Assembly: GCA_022577435.1 (NCBI GenBank)
Contig: JAKOON010000144.1
Coordinates: 62,001-126,000, forward strand
From: Embiotoca jacksoni
Lineage: Eukaryota; Chordata; Actinopteri; Embiotocidae
Reading direction: 5' to 3'
Length of the DNA stretch: 64,000 bases
The notes under the pieces were generated by a model that was not told the origin of the DNA, ran no database searches, and worked only from the letters and a program-made list of their open reading frames with translations. Below are positions 12,359 to 24,200 of the stretch, piece after piece. A program made the position numbers and the translations under genes. Position 1 is the stretch's first letter, and each line of letters opens with the position of its first letter.

Positions 12359-15300
12359 ATGCTCGTGTTATTTGAGACCGCCGCTGGATATGCGATTTTC
12401 AAAGTAAGTAACCGACTCTTGTTTTGATTGTCAGTTCAAAAAAATGGACGTTTTTGCTCATAGCTCGTCGAGTTAGCCGAGGTTAGCCGCGGAGCTAGTT
12501 ACCGACAGTTCAACGGTTCATTTGTAAGTAACGTTACAGCTCGTGGGGGGAAAACATTTAAATACAAAATAAAAAAGCCTTTTCATTTGTACTGCAGCGC
12601 GTGACCATGCAGACGAAAGCTCCTCAGCTTGCGCGCGAGCGTCTTTGCTGATGCGCGAGCGGACAGTAAGCTGGTCGTCTGACGGGCCTCGTAACCACGT
12701 GGAGCTAGCTTGGCTCTCGCGTCCCCTCCGTTCACGTGTCTTCTGGTACTTCAAGAAGCAAGAGCGATGATCATATTTCAACAACACGTTCATTTGTTAA
12801 TAAAAACGTTAATTAACCACGAAGCGGATTCCTCGTTTGTATCGACAGAAAGAGTCCGCGAGACTCCTCCGACGCGCCTCGTGCCGCCCCGCCGGTGCTG
12901 CGTTCAAGACCTCTTTCTTTCATCTTCTGTGTCGTTGCAGGTTCTCGATGAATCCAAACTGCAGCAGGTGGACAGCCTGTACAAGGAGTTTGAAACTCCT
13001 GAAAAAGCCAACAAAGTGTAAGTTTTATTACAGATCAGCCAGTTGATGTATATATATTTATTTATTTTTTTTCAAATGGATGATATGTGACGTCACTATT
13101 TGTGTTTTGGACTTTTACCAGTGTGAAGTTGAAGCACTTTGAGAAGTTCCAGGACACCACAGAGGCCTTAGCAGGTAAATGACGTGTTTCTCTTTGTGCA
13201 ACTAACACACACACACACACACACATTACACACACACACCTACCTGCGGTCTGGCAAGTTTTTGTACAACACATTTCAACAAGGCAATTCAAATGGCTTC
13301 ATTAAAAGCATCAAAACATGGAGGCAAAAGAACATTTAATAACATTTAAATAGTGATGAAAACATGACCAGCTTTGCTTTAAAACATTACAAACTGTGAT
13401 CAAAACATTACAAAGTGTTTTCTGTGACTTTGTTCCAGATATGCGGAGCATAAAAACTAAACGCTGCTTCTCCTCCATGTTTATTGCTGACTAAGCAAAG
13501 AGCAGATGCACTCCTGTGCCTGATTTCAGCAGTAGGCATCACCACCACTGAGACCCCCTTAAATTCTTTAGGTTGCAAATAATAATAAAAAGATAATTGA
13601 AATGATCAAAAATGTCTTCGTTCTTCAGTTTAGTTTGCCGCGTTTTTATTTGTGTATTTAATTCAGTGTTCCTCATCTCAACCTCTCTCCAGCCGCCACC
13701 GCCCTCACCGAGGGGAAGATCGGCAAGAGTTTGAAGAAAGCGCTGAAGAAGGTCGTCGCCAAGGAAGCGCACGAGCAGCTGGCCATCAGCGACGCCAAAC
13801 TGGGCGGAGTTATCAAAGTATGTGAATCCGGCATTTATAATATAGTAAACGGAGCAGGAACTGTAAGAGCAGTTTCTAATTTTGTTTCTTTCCCAGGAAA
13901 AGCTGGACCTGCAGTGCGTCCACAGCCCCGCCGTGGCCGAGCTGATGCGATGCATCCGCAGCCAGATGGAGAGCCTCATCACGGGACTCCCTGCCCGGGA
14001 GATGAGCGCCATGTCTCTGGGGTTGGCCCACAGGTCCGGTAGCAACAGAGATATTAAAAAAAAAAAAAAGAGAGAGAGAAAGAAAAATAGGACAAGAAAT
14101 GCTGCTCATGATTACATTTGCTGTCTGAAAAAAATGTCCTTGTCAATTTCTCCTTCAGCATTCGTAACTACCGCTGAGGCGTCATTTTATTATTTAGGAT
14201 TTAAAGTAGTTAAACTCGCGAGTGTTGTTTTTTTTATCGTTTCCAGTTTGTCGCGCTACAAGCTGAAGTTCAGTCCGGACAAAGTGGACACCATGATCGT
14301 TCAGGCCATCTGTAAGTGCTTCCTTGTTTCTCTTCCCCCCCCCCCGCCCCGCCCTCTATATTATTGAGTAAAAGGTTCTAGTCGGGGTTTCCCTGCCAGT
14401 TTTAAAGGGGCCGGTGCACCTCCTAAGCTAAATGAGTGAGACCATCAGAATGAACTAAATTTACCAGATCTAATTTTAGAAATTTTACACACTGATATGG
14501 TAATAATGGTAAAAAAAAAAAAAATTAAAAGATGTTTACTTGCATACTTTTAATTGAAAAACACCCTTTTATGGGGGACAACCTAAAATACATGCACCTA
14601 AATCCAAACGCTGAATTCTAGTTTGATGAGTTTCGGCTGTCAAACGTTCAATTGCGGTTTCGTTCTTGACTTTGAGCGCCTTCTCTCCTTCAGCGCTCCT
14701 GGACGACCTGGACAAGGAGCTCAACAACTACATCATGCGCTGCCGAGAGTGGTACGGCTGGCACTTCCCCGAGCTCGGGAAGGTCGTCACGGACAACCTG
14801 GTGTACTGCAAGACGGTCCGCAAAATAGGTACGGAGAAACCTCCTCCCCGTCGTTGACGTCCAATCACAGTGAAGCGAGGGGGGCGGGGACAAGCGCGGT
14901 TAGCCACCGACGCTGCTCGCCGATTGGTCCGCCCTTTTAACTCGAGACTTAATACCAGACTGTAACTGTAAACTGAGGCCGGGAGTGACGGGCTGTGAAA
15001 TCAGTGGAACGGTTCTTTTAAAAACTCCGTTACAAACCTGCTTTATTATTAGTGCATATAAACGGTAGCTAATTGCTAACACCCCTCCCCTCCCCCACCC
15101 CTCGCCGTGTTTCCCCGCAGGCGACCGCACCAACGTGGCCGGCTCGGACCTGTCGGACGTCCTCCCCGAGGAAATCGAGGCCGAGGTCAAGCTGGCGGCC
15201 GAGATCTCCATGGGAACCGAGGTGTCGGAGCAGGACATCGGCAACATCGGCCACCTCTGCGACCAGGTAACGACCTTAACGTCGCCCGCGAGCCGAGCTC

Positions 15301-16008
15301 GACGTCGACGGTGGTGATGATGATGACGCCAGTCGTCTTTCGTCCTGAAAACAGACCGTGTGGGCATTTTTAAGTCACTACCTCATCTGAACCGTCACGC
15401 GACTTCCAAGAAGTGACTCCAGGAAGTGACCCGGCCTAAAACACAAATCCTTTTTTTTGTGTGTGTTTTTTTTTCCTTTCCTCCTCTCGGCAGGTGATCG
15501 AGATCTCGGAGTACCGCACGCAGCTCTACGACTACCTGAAGAACCGGATGATGGCGATCGCGCCCAACCTGACGGTGATGGTGGGCGAGCTCGTCGGCGC
15601 CCGGCTCATCTCGCACGCCGGTAAGAAGTCGCAGAGAGAGGAGTGTGTTTTGTGTGTGTGTGTGAGAGCGGCGATGATGATGAAGACAATCTGTCGCTTT
15701 TCCTGAACACGTGACGGTATTTTTAAGTCACTACCTCATCTGAGCCGCAGCAGGAAGCCTCGGCGCGCCGTCGCAGGAGGGACTATCTTGTCTGATTTAC
15801 TCATTTGTAATTGTGTTCCCTCGTGGAGGTTCCCTCCTGAATCTGGCGAAGCACCCGGCGTCCACGGTGCAGATCCTCGGCGCCGAGAAGGCGCTGTTCC
15901 GAGCGCTGAAGACCCACAAGGACACGCCCAAGTACGGCCTCATCTACCACGCCTCCCTGGTGGGCCAGACCACCGCCAAGAACAAGGGCAAGGTGAGGCG
16001 CCGAGGAG

Positions 16009-16043
<35 letters not shown>

Positions 16044-17062
16044 CCCGAGTCTAAAAAAAAGAGTGGTTTCATTGCGCAGATCTCCAGGATGCTGGCGGCT
16101 AAATCGGCGCTGGCGATCCGCTACGACGCCCTCGGAGAGGACACCAACGCCGAGATGGGCATCGAGAACCGAGCCAAGCTGGAGGTCCGACTGCGCCAAC
16201 TGGAGGACAAGGGAGTAAGTGCAACTTGGTTGTTGTTGTTGTTTTTTTTGACAAATCTTTAGACTTTATTAATCCCACAGTAAATGTAGTCATCACACCA
16301 AAAAAAAAAAAAAAAACGACGCGTAATGAGCACGTGTTTACGTTTTGTCTTTTTTTTTTTTTTTTTTCCGTTTCAGATCCGACGAATCAGCGGAACCGGC
16401 AAAGCGATGGCGAAGGCCGACAAGTACCAGCACAAGAGGTGATGACGCGGCACCTTTCCCGACATTCGTATCCCACCGGTGGACCTTAAAACATGTCGAG
16501 TGCTCACGTCTGTCTTTCGTTTTTTTTGTCCGATCGCAGTGAAGTGCGAATCTACGACCCGTCCGGCGACTCTACGATTCCCTCCACCTCCAAGAAGAGG
16601 AAGTTCGAGGAGGTGGAGGAGGAGGAGGCTGCAGGAGGAAGCGCAACACCGGCGGTCAAATCCAAAAAGGCCAAAAAGGAGCCGGTGACAGAAGGTGGGT
16701 TAAATCTGGAGTCCACTTTTGTTATTATTATGTCCTAAAATGTCATGATGCTCAAGTAGAATCTGTTGTTGTTGTTTTTTTAGAAGAAGAAGCAACCGAG
16801 GAAACGCCGAAAAAGAAGAAGAAGAAAAAGAAGGACAAATCTGCGGAGGCGGAGCCAGAGGAGCCGATGGTGGAAGAGATGCCAGCAGCTGAAGTAAGAC
16901 TTGAAAGTTTTAAAGATGATTTATTAAAACGTTCGAGGTGTTTTTTTGTTGTTGTTTTTTTTCCCTTCTCCTTCTAACTGCTCGTCCTTTTGTCTCCAGT
17001 CGACAGAGAAAAAGAAGAAGAAGAAGAAAAAGAAGGTGAAAGAGGAGGAAGACGACGAATGA
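12359..17062 (+). CDS. nop58: NOP58, core protein of box C/D snoRNPs
   Basis: Fifteen exons: 12359-12403, 12941-13017, 13122-13174, 13693-13817, 13897-14033, 14247-14311, 14694-14828, 15121-15266, 15494-15620, 15829-15992, 16080-16214, 16377-16438, 16540-16694, 16784-16893 and 17000-17062. All phases agree and give 532 residues (human 529). The start [15 protein letters not shown] is the NOP5 N-terminal domain. NOSIC and Nop domains follow, with [19 protein letters not shown] and [20 protein letters not shown] diagnostic. The tail is rich in Lys and Glu (KKKKKK, EEEDDE), typical of NOP56/NOP58. The protein joins fibrillarin, NOP56 and SNU13 on box C/D RNAs in nucleoli for 2'-O-methylation of rRNA. 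The donor after exon 5 (GTCCGG) is weak. Introns 5, 8 and 9 contain box C/D RNA candidates, as in mammals. Identification is firm. Confidence 0.97.
14098..14187 (+). ncRNA. snord70: Box C/D snoRNA candidate, SNORD70-like (NOP58 intron 5)
   Basis: A terminal stem AAATGCTGC / GCGTCATTT (one mismatch) encloses box C ATGATTA (14108-14114, one base off RTGATGA), a D' box CTGA (14125-14128) and box D CTGA (14174-14177). The stretch before box D, TTCGTAACTACC, can pair with the conserved 18S segment GGTAGTGACGAA with one mismatch. The fifth base upstream of D then falls on the A that human SNORD70 targets (Am512). Human NOP58 also hosts SNORD70. The imperfect box C lowers confidence. Confidence 0.65.
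15307..15396 (+). ncRNA. snord11: Box C/D snoRNA, SNORD11-like (NOP58 intron 8)
   Basis: Terminal stem GACGGT / ACCGTC, box C GTGATGA (15314-15320), D' CTGA (15345-15348) and box D CTGA (15387-15390). GTCACTACCTC before box D is complementary over 11 bases to 18S GAGGTAGTGAC. The fifth base from D pairs with the G methylated at human position 509, the known target of SNORD11, which also resides in NOP58. Confidence 0.88.
15668..15748 (+). ncRNA. snord11b: Box C/D snoRNA, second SNORD11-like copy (NOP58 intron 9)
   Basis: Terminal stem GCGGC / GCCGC, box C ATGATGA (15674-15680), D' CTGA (15703-15706) and box D CTGA (15740-15743). It has the same guide, TTTTTAAGTCACTACCTCAT, as the copy in intron 8, but a different D' half. 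It matches the pair SNORD11/SNORD11B known from mammalian NOP58. Confidence 0.88.
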
Positions 17063-17360
17063 GGAAGACGCAGCGTGTATATATATATTTTTTTTTTTTC
17101 CGTTTGTTTTTGTCATAATTTTTTATCCTCCAAAAGACCGTACAGTGTTGAGTTCCTGGACATTATAAATGGAGTTCACGTCAAATACAACATTATTGTT
17201 TCGATCTTTAATCACTGAGAGGGGACATTTTTCTCCAGTTATTAAAGTTAAAAAAAAAAAAGATGTTTACGTTTGTAATCTACCGTGTTAGTTCGACAGT
17301 ATGAAAATCAGCGCTATGAGCTCTGATCAGATTTCCCCACTTTTACTTGATGAATGGTTG

Positions 17361-17366
17361 AATAAA
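17361..17366 (+). terminator. NOP58 poly(A) signal
   Basis: AATAAA about 300 bases after the NOP58 stop, followed by T-rich and GT-rich sequence. Confidence 0.65.
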
Positions 17367-17524
17367 CTTTTTCTTTTTTTTTTCCTGTAATGGTGTTTCT
17401 TCATTGTGTTACACTGAATGGGTATAAAAAAAAAATGATGAGCAAAATACTGCATGAAATTACGTCACAATAGGAGTTTTAAATATCAATGGAAGTCGTG
17501 AGCTCGTGTTTCCAGCATGGGAAG

Positions 17525-17637
17525 GCGCATGCGCAGTATGCTCGGCCATCTGAGGCGGTTAAGTGGCAAAAACACTGTTGCTAGGCAACGGCAACGTGGA
17601 CGCCGTCTATGTTGCTGTTGCCTAGCAACAGTGTTTT
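17525..17637. promoter_or_regulatory. NRF1 palindrome followed by perfect 21-bp inverted repeat with two X-box-like sites
   Basis: GCGCATGCGC at 17525-17534 resembles an NRF1 site. The arms 17569-17589 and 17617-17637 are perfect reverse complements with a 27-base loop. Each arm contains GTTGCTAGGCAAC or its complement, close to the RFX X-box palindrome. It lies downstream of NOP58 with no coding exon nearby. Confidence 0.6.
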
Positions 17638-17879
17638 CGAGTTCCAAATACTTCACTTCTGCTTCAGAGATGAGAGTCACATTAACGAAGCTTAAACATT
17701 AAAATCATAGAAAGCAGCATATAAAGCACGTTTTAGGCTCCCGCCATTAAAGCTAGATCTTATTTTGACTACGAACATGATTAAAAATCAGATTTAAAAA
17801 AAATATTCAATAAAGATTTGCTTTCTAATTGTGATTGCGTGTAAGAACGTGTCTCGAATGTCCTCAGCAGAGTCCTCCA

Positions 17880-17997
17880 CAGAATTAATTAAATCTTATT
17901 TTTATATCCCTAAATCACAACAGGTTAGTTCATGGCACTTTAACACGGTAAAGTCTTTATGGCAGAACTTTATACAGAGAAACCCAACAATTCAACA
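17880..17997 (+). repeat. Interspersed repeat family D, copy 2
   Basis: TTATATCCCTAAATCACAACA, TCATGGCACTTTAACAC and AGAGAAACCCAACAATTC match the other copies. The purine-rich minisatellite begins directly after AACAATTCAAC. Confidence 0.75.
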
Positions 17998-19985
17998 GGA
18001 GGAGGAGAGGAGGGAGGACAGGAGGAGGGAGGACAAGAGGAGAGAAGACAAGAGGAGAGAAGGCAAGAGGAGGGAAGACAGGAGGAGGGAAGACAAGGAG
18101 GAGACAAGAGGAGAGAAGACAAGAGGAGAGAAGGCAAGAGGAGGGAGGACAGGAGGAGGGAGGACAAGAGGAGAGAAGACAAGAGGAGAGAAGGCAAGAG
18201 GAGGGAAGACAGGAGGAGGGAAGACAAGGAGGAGACAAGAGGAGAGAAGACAAGAGGAGAGAAGGCAAGAGGAGGGAGGACAGGAGGAGGGAGGACAAGA
18301 GGAGAGAAGACAAGAGGAGAGAAGGCAAGAGGAGGGAAGACAGGAGGAGGGAAGACAAGGAGGAGACAAGAGGAGAGAAGACAAGAGGAGGGAGGACAGG
18401 AGGAGGGAGGACAAGAGGAGAGAAGACAAGAGGAGAGAAGGCAAGAGGAGAAGGCAAGAGGAGGGAAGACAGGAGGAGGGAAGACAAGGAGGAGACGAGA
18501 GGAGGGAAGACAGGAGGAGGGAGGACAGGAGGAGAAGGCAAGAGGAGGGAAGACAGGAGGGGACAAGACAAGAGGAGAGAAAACAAGAGGAGAAGGCAAA
18601 AGGAGGGAAGACAGGAGGAGGGAGGACAGGAGAAGACAAGAGGAGAGAAAACAAGAGGAGAAGGCAAGAGGAGGGAAGACAGGAGGAGGGAGGACAGGAG
18701 AAGACAAGAGGAGAGAAGACAAGAGGAGAGAAGACAAAAGGAGAGAAGACAAGAGGAGGGAAGACAAGGAGAAGGGAAGACGAGAAGGCAAGAGGAGGGA
18801 AGACAGGAGGGGACAAGACAAGAGGAGAGAAAACAAGAGGAGAAGGCAAGAGGAGGGAAGACAGGAGGAGGGAGGACAGGAGAAGACAAGAGGAGAGAAG
18901 ACAAGAGGAGAGAAGACAAAAGGAGAGAAGACAAGAGGAGGGAAGACAAGGAGAAGGGAAGACGAGAAGGCAAGAGGAGGGAAGACAGGAGGAGACAAGA
19001 GGAGAAGGCAAGAGGAGGGAAGACAGGAGGAGGGAAGACAAGGAGGAGACGAGAGGAGGGAAGACAGGAGGAGGGAGGACAGGAGGAGAAGGCAAGAGGA
19101 GGGAAGACAGGAGGAGACAAGACAAGAGGAGAGAAGACAAGAGGAGAAGGCAAGAGGAGGGAAGACAGGAGGAGGGAGGACAGGAGAAGACAAGAGGAGA
19201 GAAGACAAGAGGAGAGAAGACAAAAGGAGAGAAGACAAGAGGAGGGAAGACAAGGAGAAGGGAAGACGAGAAGGCAAGAGGAGGGAAGATAGGAGGAGAC
19301 AAGACAAGAGGAGAGAAGACAAGAGGAGAAGGCAAGAGGAGGGAAGACAGGAGGAGGGAGGACAGGAGGAGACAAGATGAGGAGAAGGCAAGAGGAGGGA
19401 AGACAGGAGGGGACAAGACAAGAGGAGAGAAAACAAGAGGAGAAGGCAAGAGGAGGGAAGACAGGAGGAGGGAGGACAGGAGAAGACAAGAGGAGAGAAG
19501 ACAAGAGGAGAGAAGACAAAAGGAGAGAAGACAAGAGGAGGGAAGACAAGGAGAAGGGAAGACGAGAAGGCAAGAGGAGGGAAGATAGGAGGAGACAAGA
19601 CAAGAGGAGAGAAGACAAGAGGAGAAGGCAAGAGGAGGGAAGACAGGAGGAGGGAGGACAGGAGGAGACAAGATGAGGAGAAGGCAAGAGGAGGAAAGAC
19701 AGGAGGAGGGAGGACAGGAGAAGACAAGAGGAGAGAAGACAAGAGGAGAGAAGACAAAAGGAGAGAAGACAAGAGGAGAGAAGACAAGGAGAAGGGAAGA
19801 CGAGAAGGCAAGAGGAGGGAAGACAGGAGGAGGGAGGACAGGAGGAGACAAGACAAGAGGAGAGAAGACAAGAGGAGGAGGGAAGACAGGAGGAGACAAG
19901 ACGAGGAGAAGGCAAGAGGAGGGAAGACAGGAGGAGACTAGACAAGAGGAGAAGGCAAGAGGAGGGGAGAGGAGAAGAGGAGGCA
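17998..19985. repeat. 2-kb purine-rich minisatellite (GACAAGAGGAGAGAA-type units)
   Basis: Almost entirely A and G on the plus strand, with a C about every 8-16 bases (GACA, GGCA). Short units (AAGACAAGAGGAGAG, AGGCAAGAGGAGGGA) are arranged in longer repeats. The variant CAAAAGG recurs at about 18735, 18917, 19221, 19517 and 19755, and the variant AGATGAGG recurs about 298 bases apart (19375, 19673). Stop codons are rare in all frames, so very long open frames occur on both strands. They encode only Arg/Glu/Lys or Leu/Ser/Pro repeats and are not genes. Confidence 0.95.
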
Positions 19986-20149
19986 AGCTTTGGTATGAAA
20001 TCTAATTTAACGGATATATAAGAAGCTTGAGTTGAAGAAATTCGAGGCACTCGAGGTGTGACGATATAAAAAAAAACAAAAAGGCTTTCATAACTCATAG
20101 CACATTTAAAAAAAAAAGTCGTTCATCAGGGCAAGAACATTATGTCAAG

Positions 20150-20655
20150 ACAAGAAAGCCAAATACAGATATTTATCAAAAGTCTTAAAATCTTAATTTT
20201 TGGTACATTCAAACAATAAATGCCACATAACATTTAAAAATGGCCCAGTTGTCCCTAGAGAAACAGAAAAGGAGTTTTTACTTGCAAACTGGGGTATTGC
20301 GCAACTTTTAATGTGTAGATCCGAGATCTTTGTAAATCTGTCGCCGTTGAAGATGTGTTTTTTATTTTTTCTTCTTCTTCCACAGGTGTAATACCTGTAT
20401 GAAGTGATCTCCTCTCCGAAGCCCGGAGTTCTTGCGGTGTTCCTCTGGCGGCTCGGATCGCATCTTCAACGGCGACAGATTTACAAAGATCTCGGATCTA
20501 CACTTTAAAAGTTGCGCAATACCTCAGTTTGAGTGTAAAAACTCCTTTTCTGTTTCTCTTTGGACAACTGGGCCATTTTTAAATGTTATTTGGCATTTAT
20601 TGTTTGAATGTACCAAAAATTAAGATTTTAAGACTTTTGATAAATATCTGGATTT
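20150..20655. repeat. Foldback (inverted-repeat) interspersed element
   Basis: Arms of roughly 200 bases (20150-20355 and 20461-20655) are near-identical reverse complements around a 105-base centre. Shared phrases are GGTACATTCAAACAATAAAT, GTAAATCTGTCGCCGTTGAA and GATCCGAGATCTTTG. The centre contains a small palindrome ACAGGTGTAATACCTGT. The right arm resembles a single-orientation sequence at 29815-29930. Confidence 0.85.
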
Positions 20656-21214
20656 CTTGTCCTGGTATGATGTTTTCTTTTCTTTTCTTAACTTCTCTTG
20701 TCTTGTTGTAGAAGCTGAAGTGTGAACCAAAAGCCTTCTTGGTTTGGGTTCTTGTAATTCACGTTATGGGACACTCCACATTATGGACATTGTTTTTACT
20801 GTGTGCCGTAAATTTTTATTATTAATAAATTTTCACAAAGAAAAAGTCCTGTTAATGTAAAAATCCCCCCCCCCCCAAAAAAAATAAATAAAATAAAAAT
20901 AAAAAGCTCGGTTAAACCGGTTGGTTTAAAGCAGAAGTTTGGAGGAAAAGTCTCAACTTCCGCCGACTCTCCGTCGCCGTGGTTCGCCCCAGAAAAAAGG
21001 GGGCGTGGCGACACAGGCGTCACGAGTCGAGCACCGAGCGACTCGAGCGACTCGAGCGGTGACTCTGCGCTCGAGCGAAGCGGCTTCCCTCGTGAACCAC
21101 ATGGCGCGGGCTCGCACGAGAGCTGTTATGAAGAGGAGCAGCCGGGTAGCTTTCTATTGAGGTTCCCCGAAAGCCCGCGGTTGGGAAGAGAAACACGCAC
21201 ACGCAGCTGAGGAA

Positions 21215-24200
21215 ATGTCGCAGTTACAGGCGCGGTTCTTCACGGAGAACAAGAAGTAAGCGGTTTATTTTTCTCGGATATAACTGAACTATAAAACGAC
21301 TTTTTTTTTTTTGAGCTAGCTAATGCTAACAATTTCAACGTAATGACGTAGTACTTTCTTCACGTGCCCCCTCGCGAGTTATACGGACTAATTTAATCTG
21401 TTAAAGACGTGTTTTGCGTGTCTTTTTGTTTTTTTTGTGTGCAGGTACGTCGTAGATGACGTCCCGTTCTCCATCCCAGCAGCGTCCGAAGTGCAGGACC
21501 TCAGCGGCGTCATCAACAAGCTGCTGGAGGCTAAACATGGTAAAAGTCACGTGATTTTTGTTCATACTTTCTACTTTCAATTAAAACTGAGAATCCGTTT
21601 TGCATCTAGGCTGTAAAAAAAAAAGAAATAAATATATATAAAACCCATAAAAATTACAGAATAAAAATAGAGGTAGTAAAAAGTATAAAAAAAAATAATT
21701 AAAAATGCACAGTATATACAAATCAAATCAAATTAAACAGACAGTGTTGATGGTGAAGGACAAACAGTTGTGATTTCACTCGAGCATCAAATTTGGTGTT
21801 TTTGGGAACAGAAAAGAATTCAGCAGGGAGTCCAAATCCAGTTATAGATAGTTAGTGAAATAATTAGACATATAAAACATGAATAGGCATGTACATACCT
21901 TCTTTTGTTTTCACAGCATCTCACGGCAAAGTGGATTTCGACTTCCTGGTCCGGGGTCAGTTCCTGCGGTCGTCGCTGTCCGCCCACATGGACACGGAGG
22001 GAATATCAACGGTACGGTCCGACCGGGAAAACGTGCCGACTTCTAAACGGGGCCGACGGATGAAAGGAACCGGATTTATTGAGTGCAAACGTTGCCCGTG
22101 TGTGTGCGTTTCAGGAAGAAGTGGTGGAGATCGAGTACGTGGAGCGGATCACGGCACCGGAGCCGCAGGAGTGCATGATGCACGACGACTGGATCAGCTC
22201 GGTGGACGCCGACGCCGAGTGGTGAGACGCGGCCGATGTCGGACGCTCGGTTCACGAGCTGCACGAGGAGCAAATTCGGTCACCGGAGTTCGTAGTTTTC
22301 TGGCTCGTGTTGCGTTTTCATGTCCGTTTTGTCGTCATAGCAACACTGAACAAACCATCCAAGTGAGGGAAATAGTGGTTTTCTCGATCCGGCTGAGATT
22401 CACGTACATTCATCAGTTCTCACTTTTTCCTTTTCTGTTCTTCTTTCTTCGCTCATTCCTTTCGTCATTTTTTTCTTTTACACCGACGTGTAACACAATC
22501 AAACATTTTTCATAAAGAAAGCAGGAAGTCCCGCAGCTAAATATAAACAACCCTGCTGATGCTCTCTGATGGATGAATCCACTGGTATTTCTTGTCATTT
22601 ACTTATTATGAGTAGCTAAATTACTTTATTGATAGCTTTAATACGACAGGAACTCCTGAACACTTCCCTGAAAATAGAGATGTCAATATTTATTTATTTT
22701 TCTGCAGGATCCTCACGGGGTCGTACGACAAGACGGCCCGGATTTGGTCGGCGGAGGGCAAAGTGGTGATGACGGTGGCCGGACACACAGATGTGGTCAA
22801 AGACGTGGCCTGGGTGAAGAGAGGTGAGCGGGACACAAACGGCAAACAAGATTTTTTTAAGAATTCAATTCAGTTTTATCTACATAGCGCCAAATCACAA
22901 CAGAGGTTATTTCATGGCACTTAACACATTTAAAGTCCTTACAGCGGAACTTTACAGCATTTATACAGAGAAACCCAACAATTCCCACATAAAGCTAGGA
23001 GGGAAAAAAACTCCTCTTTAAGAGAGAAAAACCTCCAACAGTAGCAAGGAAAAACTCTCTTTAACAGGAAGTAAAACCTCCAACAGCTGGAAGGAAAAAC
23101 TCACTTTTAACAGGAAGTAGAACCTCCAACAGTAGAAAGTAAAAACTCCCTTTTAAAGGGAAGTAGACCCTCCAACAGTTGGAAGGAAAAACTCACTTTT
23201 AACAGGAAGTAAGACCTCCAACAGCTGGAAGGAAAAACTCACTTTTAACAGGAAGTAAGACCTCCAACAGCTGGAAGGAAAAACTCCCTTTTAACAGGAA
23301 GTGAAACCTCCAACAGCAGGAAGGAAAAACTCCCTTTTAACAGGAAGTAAGACCTCCAACAGCTGGAAGGAAAAACTCACTTTTAACAGGAAGTAGAACC
23401 TCCAACAGCAGGAAGGAAAAACTCCAACATATGAGAGTGCGAAAGAGTGAGAGGAAATAATAATAATCACAATCTTTTTCGTTAAATCTCGTGTGTGTGT
23501 GGATGTTGCAGACGGCCTCACCTCTCTGCTCCTCACCGCCTCTCTGGACCAATCGGTGCTGCTGTGGGAGTGGAACTCGGAGAGGAACGAGGTGAAGGCC
23601 AGACACTGCTGCCGGGGACACACGGGGAGCGTCGACACCGTCTCCACAGACCCCACCGGCTCGAAGGTAGAAAAAAAAAACAGTGGTTGGAAAATATATT
23701 AAAAATAAAATAAAAAGGGCTTGAAATCACGTCTCAAGGTTGCTTCCCCTTTTTTTTTTTTTTTTTTAGTTCTGCAGCGGTTCCTGGGACAAAATGTTGA
23801 AGATCTGGTCAGCAGGTAGGTTCCCCAAAAGGTCTCGTTATCGGATTTAAAAAAAAAGAAAAAAAAAAGCACGCATTCACGCGGCTGCTGCGTGTTTTCC
23901 ATCAGTACCCACGGACGAGGCGGACGAGGTGGAGGAGGTCGCCGCCGACAGGCCAAGGAAGAAACAGAAGACACAGCAGCTCGGTCTGACCAGGGTGAGT
24001 TCAAAAACAACAACAACAACAACAACAGAGTATCACCAACCTGAAGATGATCACCTTTTTTTTCTTTTTATAACCCTGCGATCTCTGTTGCCGTCTCAGA
24101 CTCCCTTGATGACGTTGTCCGGACACAACGAGGCCGTGTCCTCCGTCCTGTGGTGCGACAGCGAGGAAGTTTGCAGCGCGTCCTGGGACCACACCATCCG

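Larger units (their letters stand above)
17063..21214. other. Spacer between NOP58 and WDR12
   Basis: Holds the NOP58 3' UTR, the X-box-like inverted repeat, a family D element, the 2-kb purine-rich minisatellite, a 500-bp foldback repeat and, from about 20940, the CpG-rich WDR12 promoter. No further gene was seen. Confidence 0.7.

Noticed and set aside
16439..16445. GTGATGA after NOP58 exon 12, a box C match
   Set aside because: It overlaps the splice donor, and the 101-base intron has no suitable box D with terminal stem.
17831..20098. Very long open frames on both strands (585, 713, 664 and 633 residues)
   Set aside because: They arise from the purine-rich minisatellite, which lacks stop codons. 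The translations are only short Arg/Glu/Lys or Leu/Ser/Pro repeats, in several frames at once.
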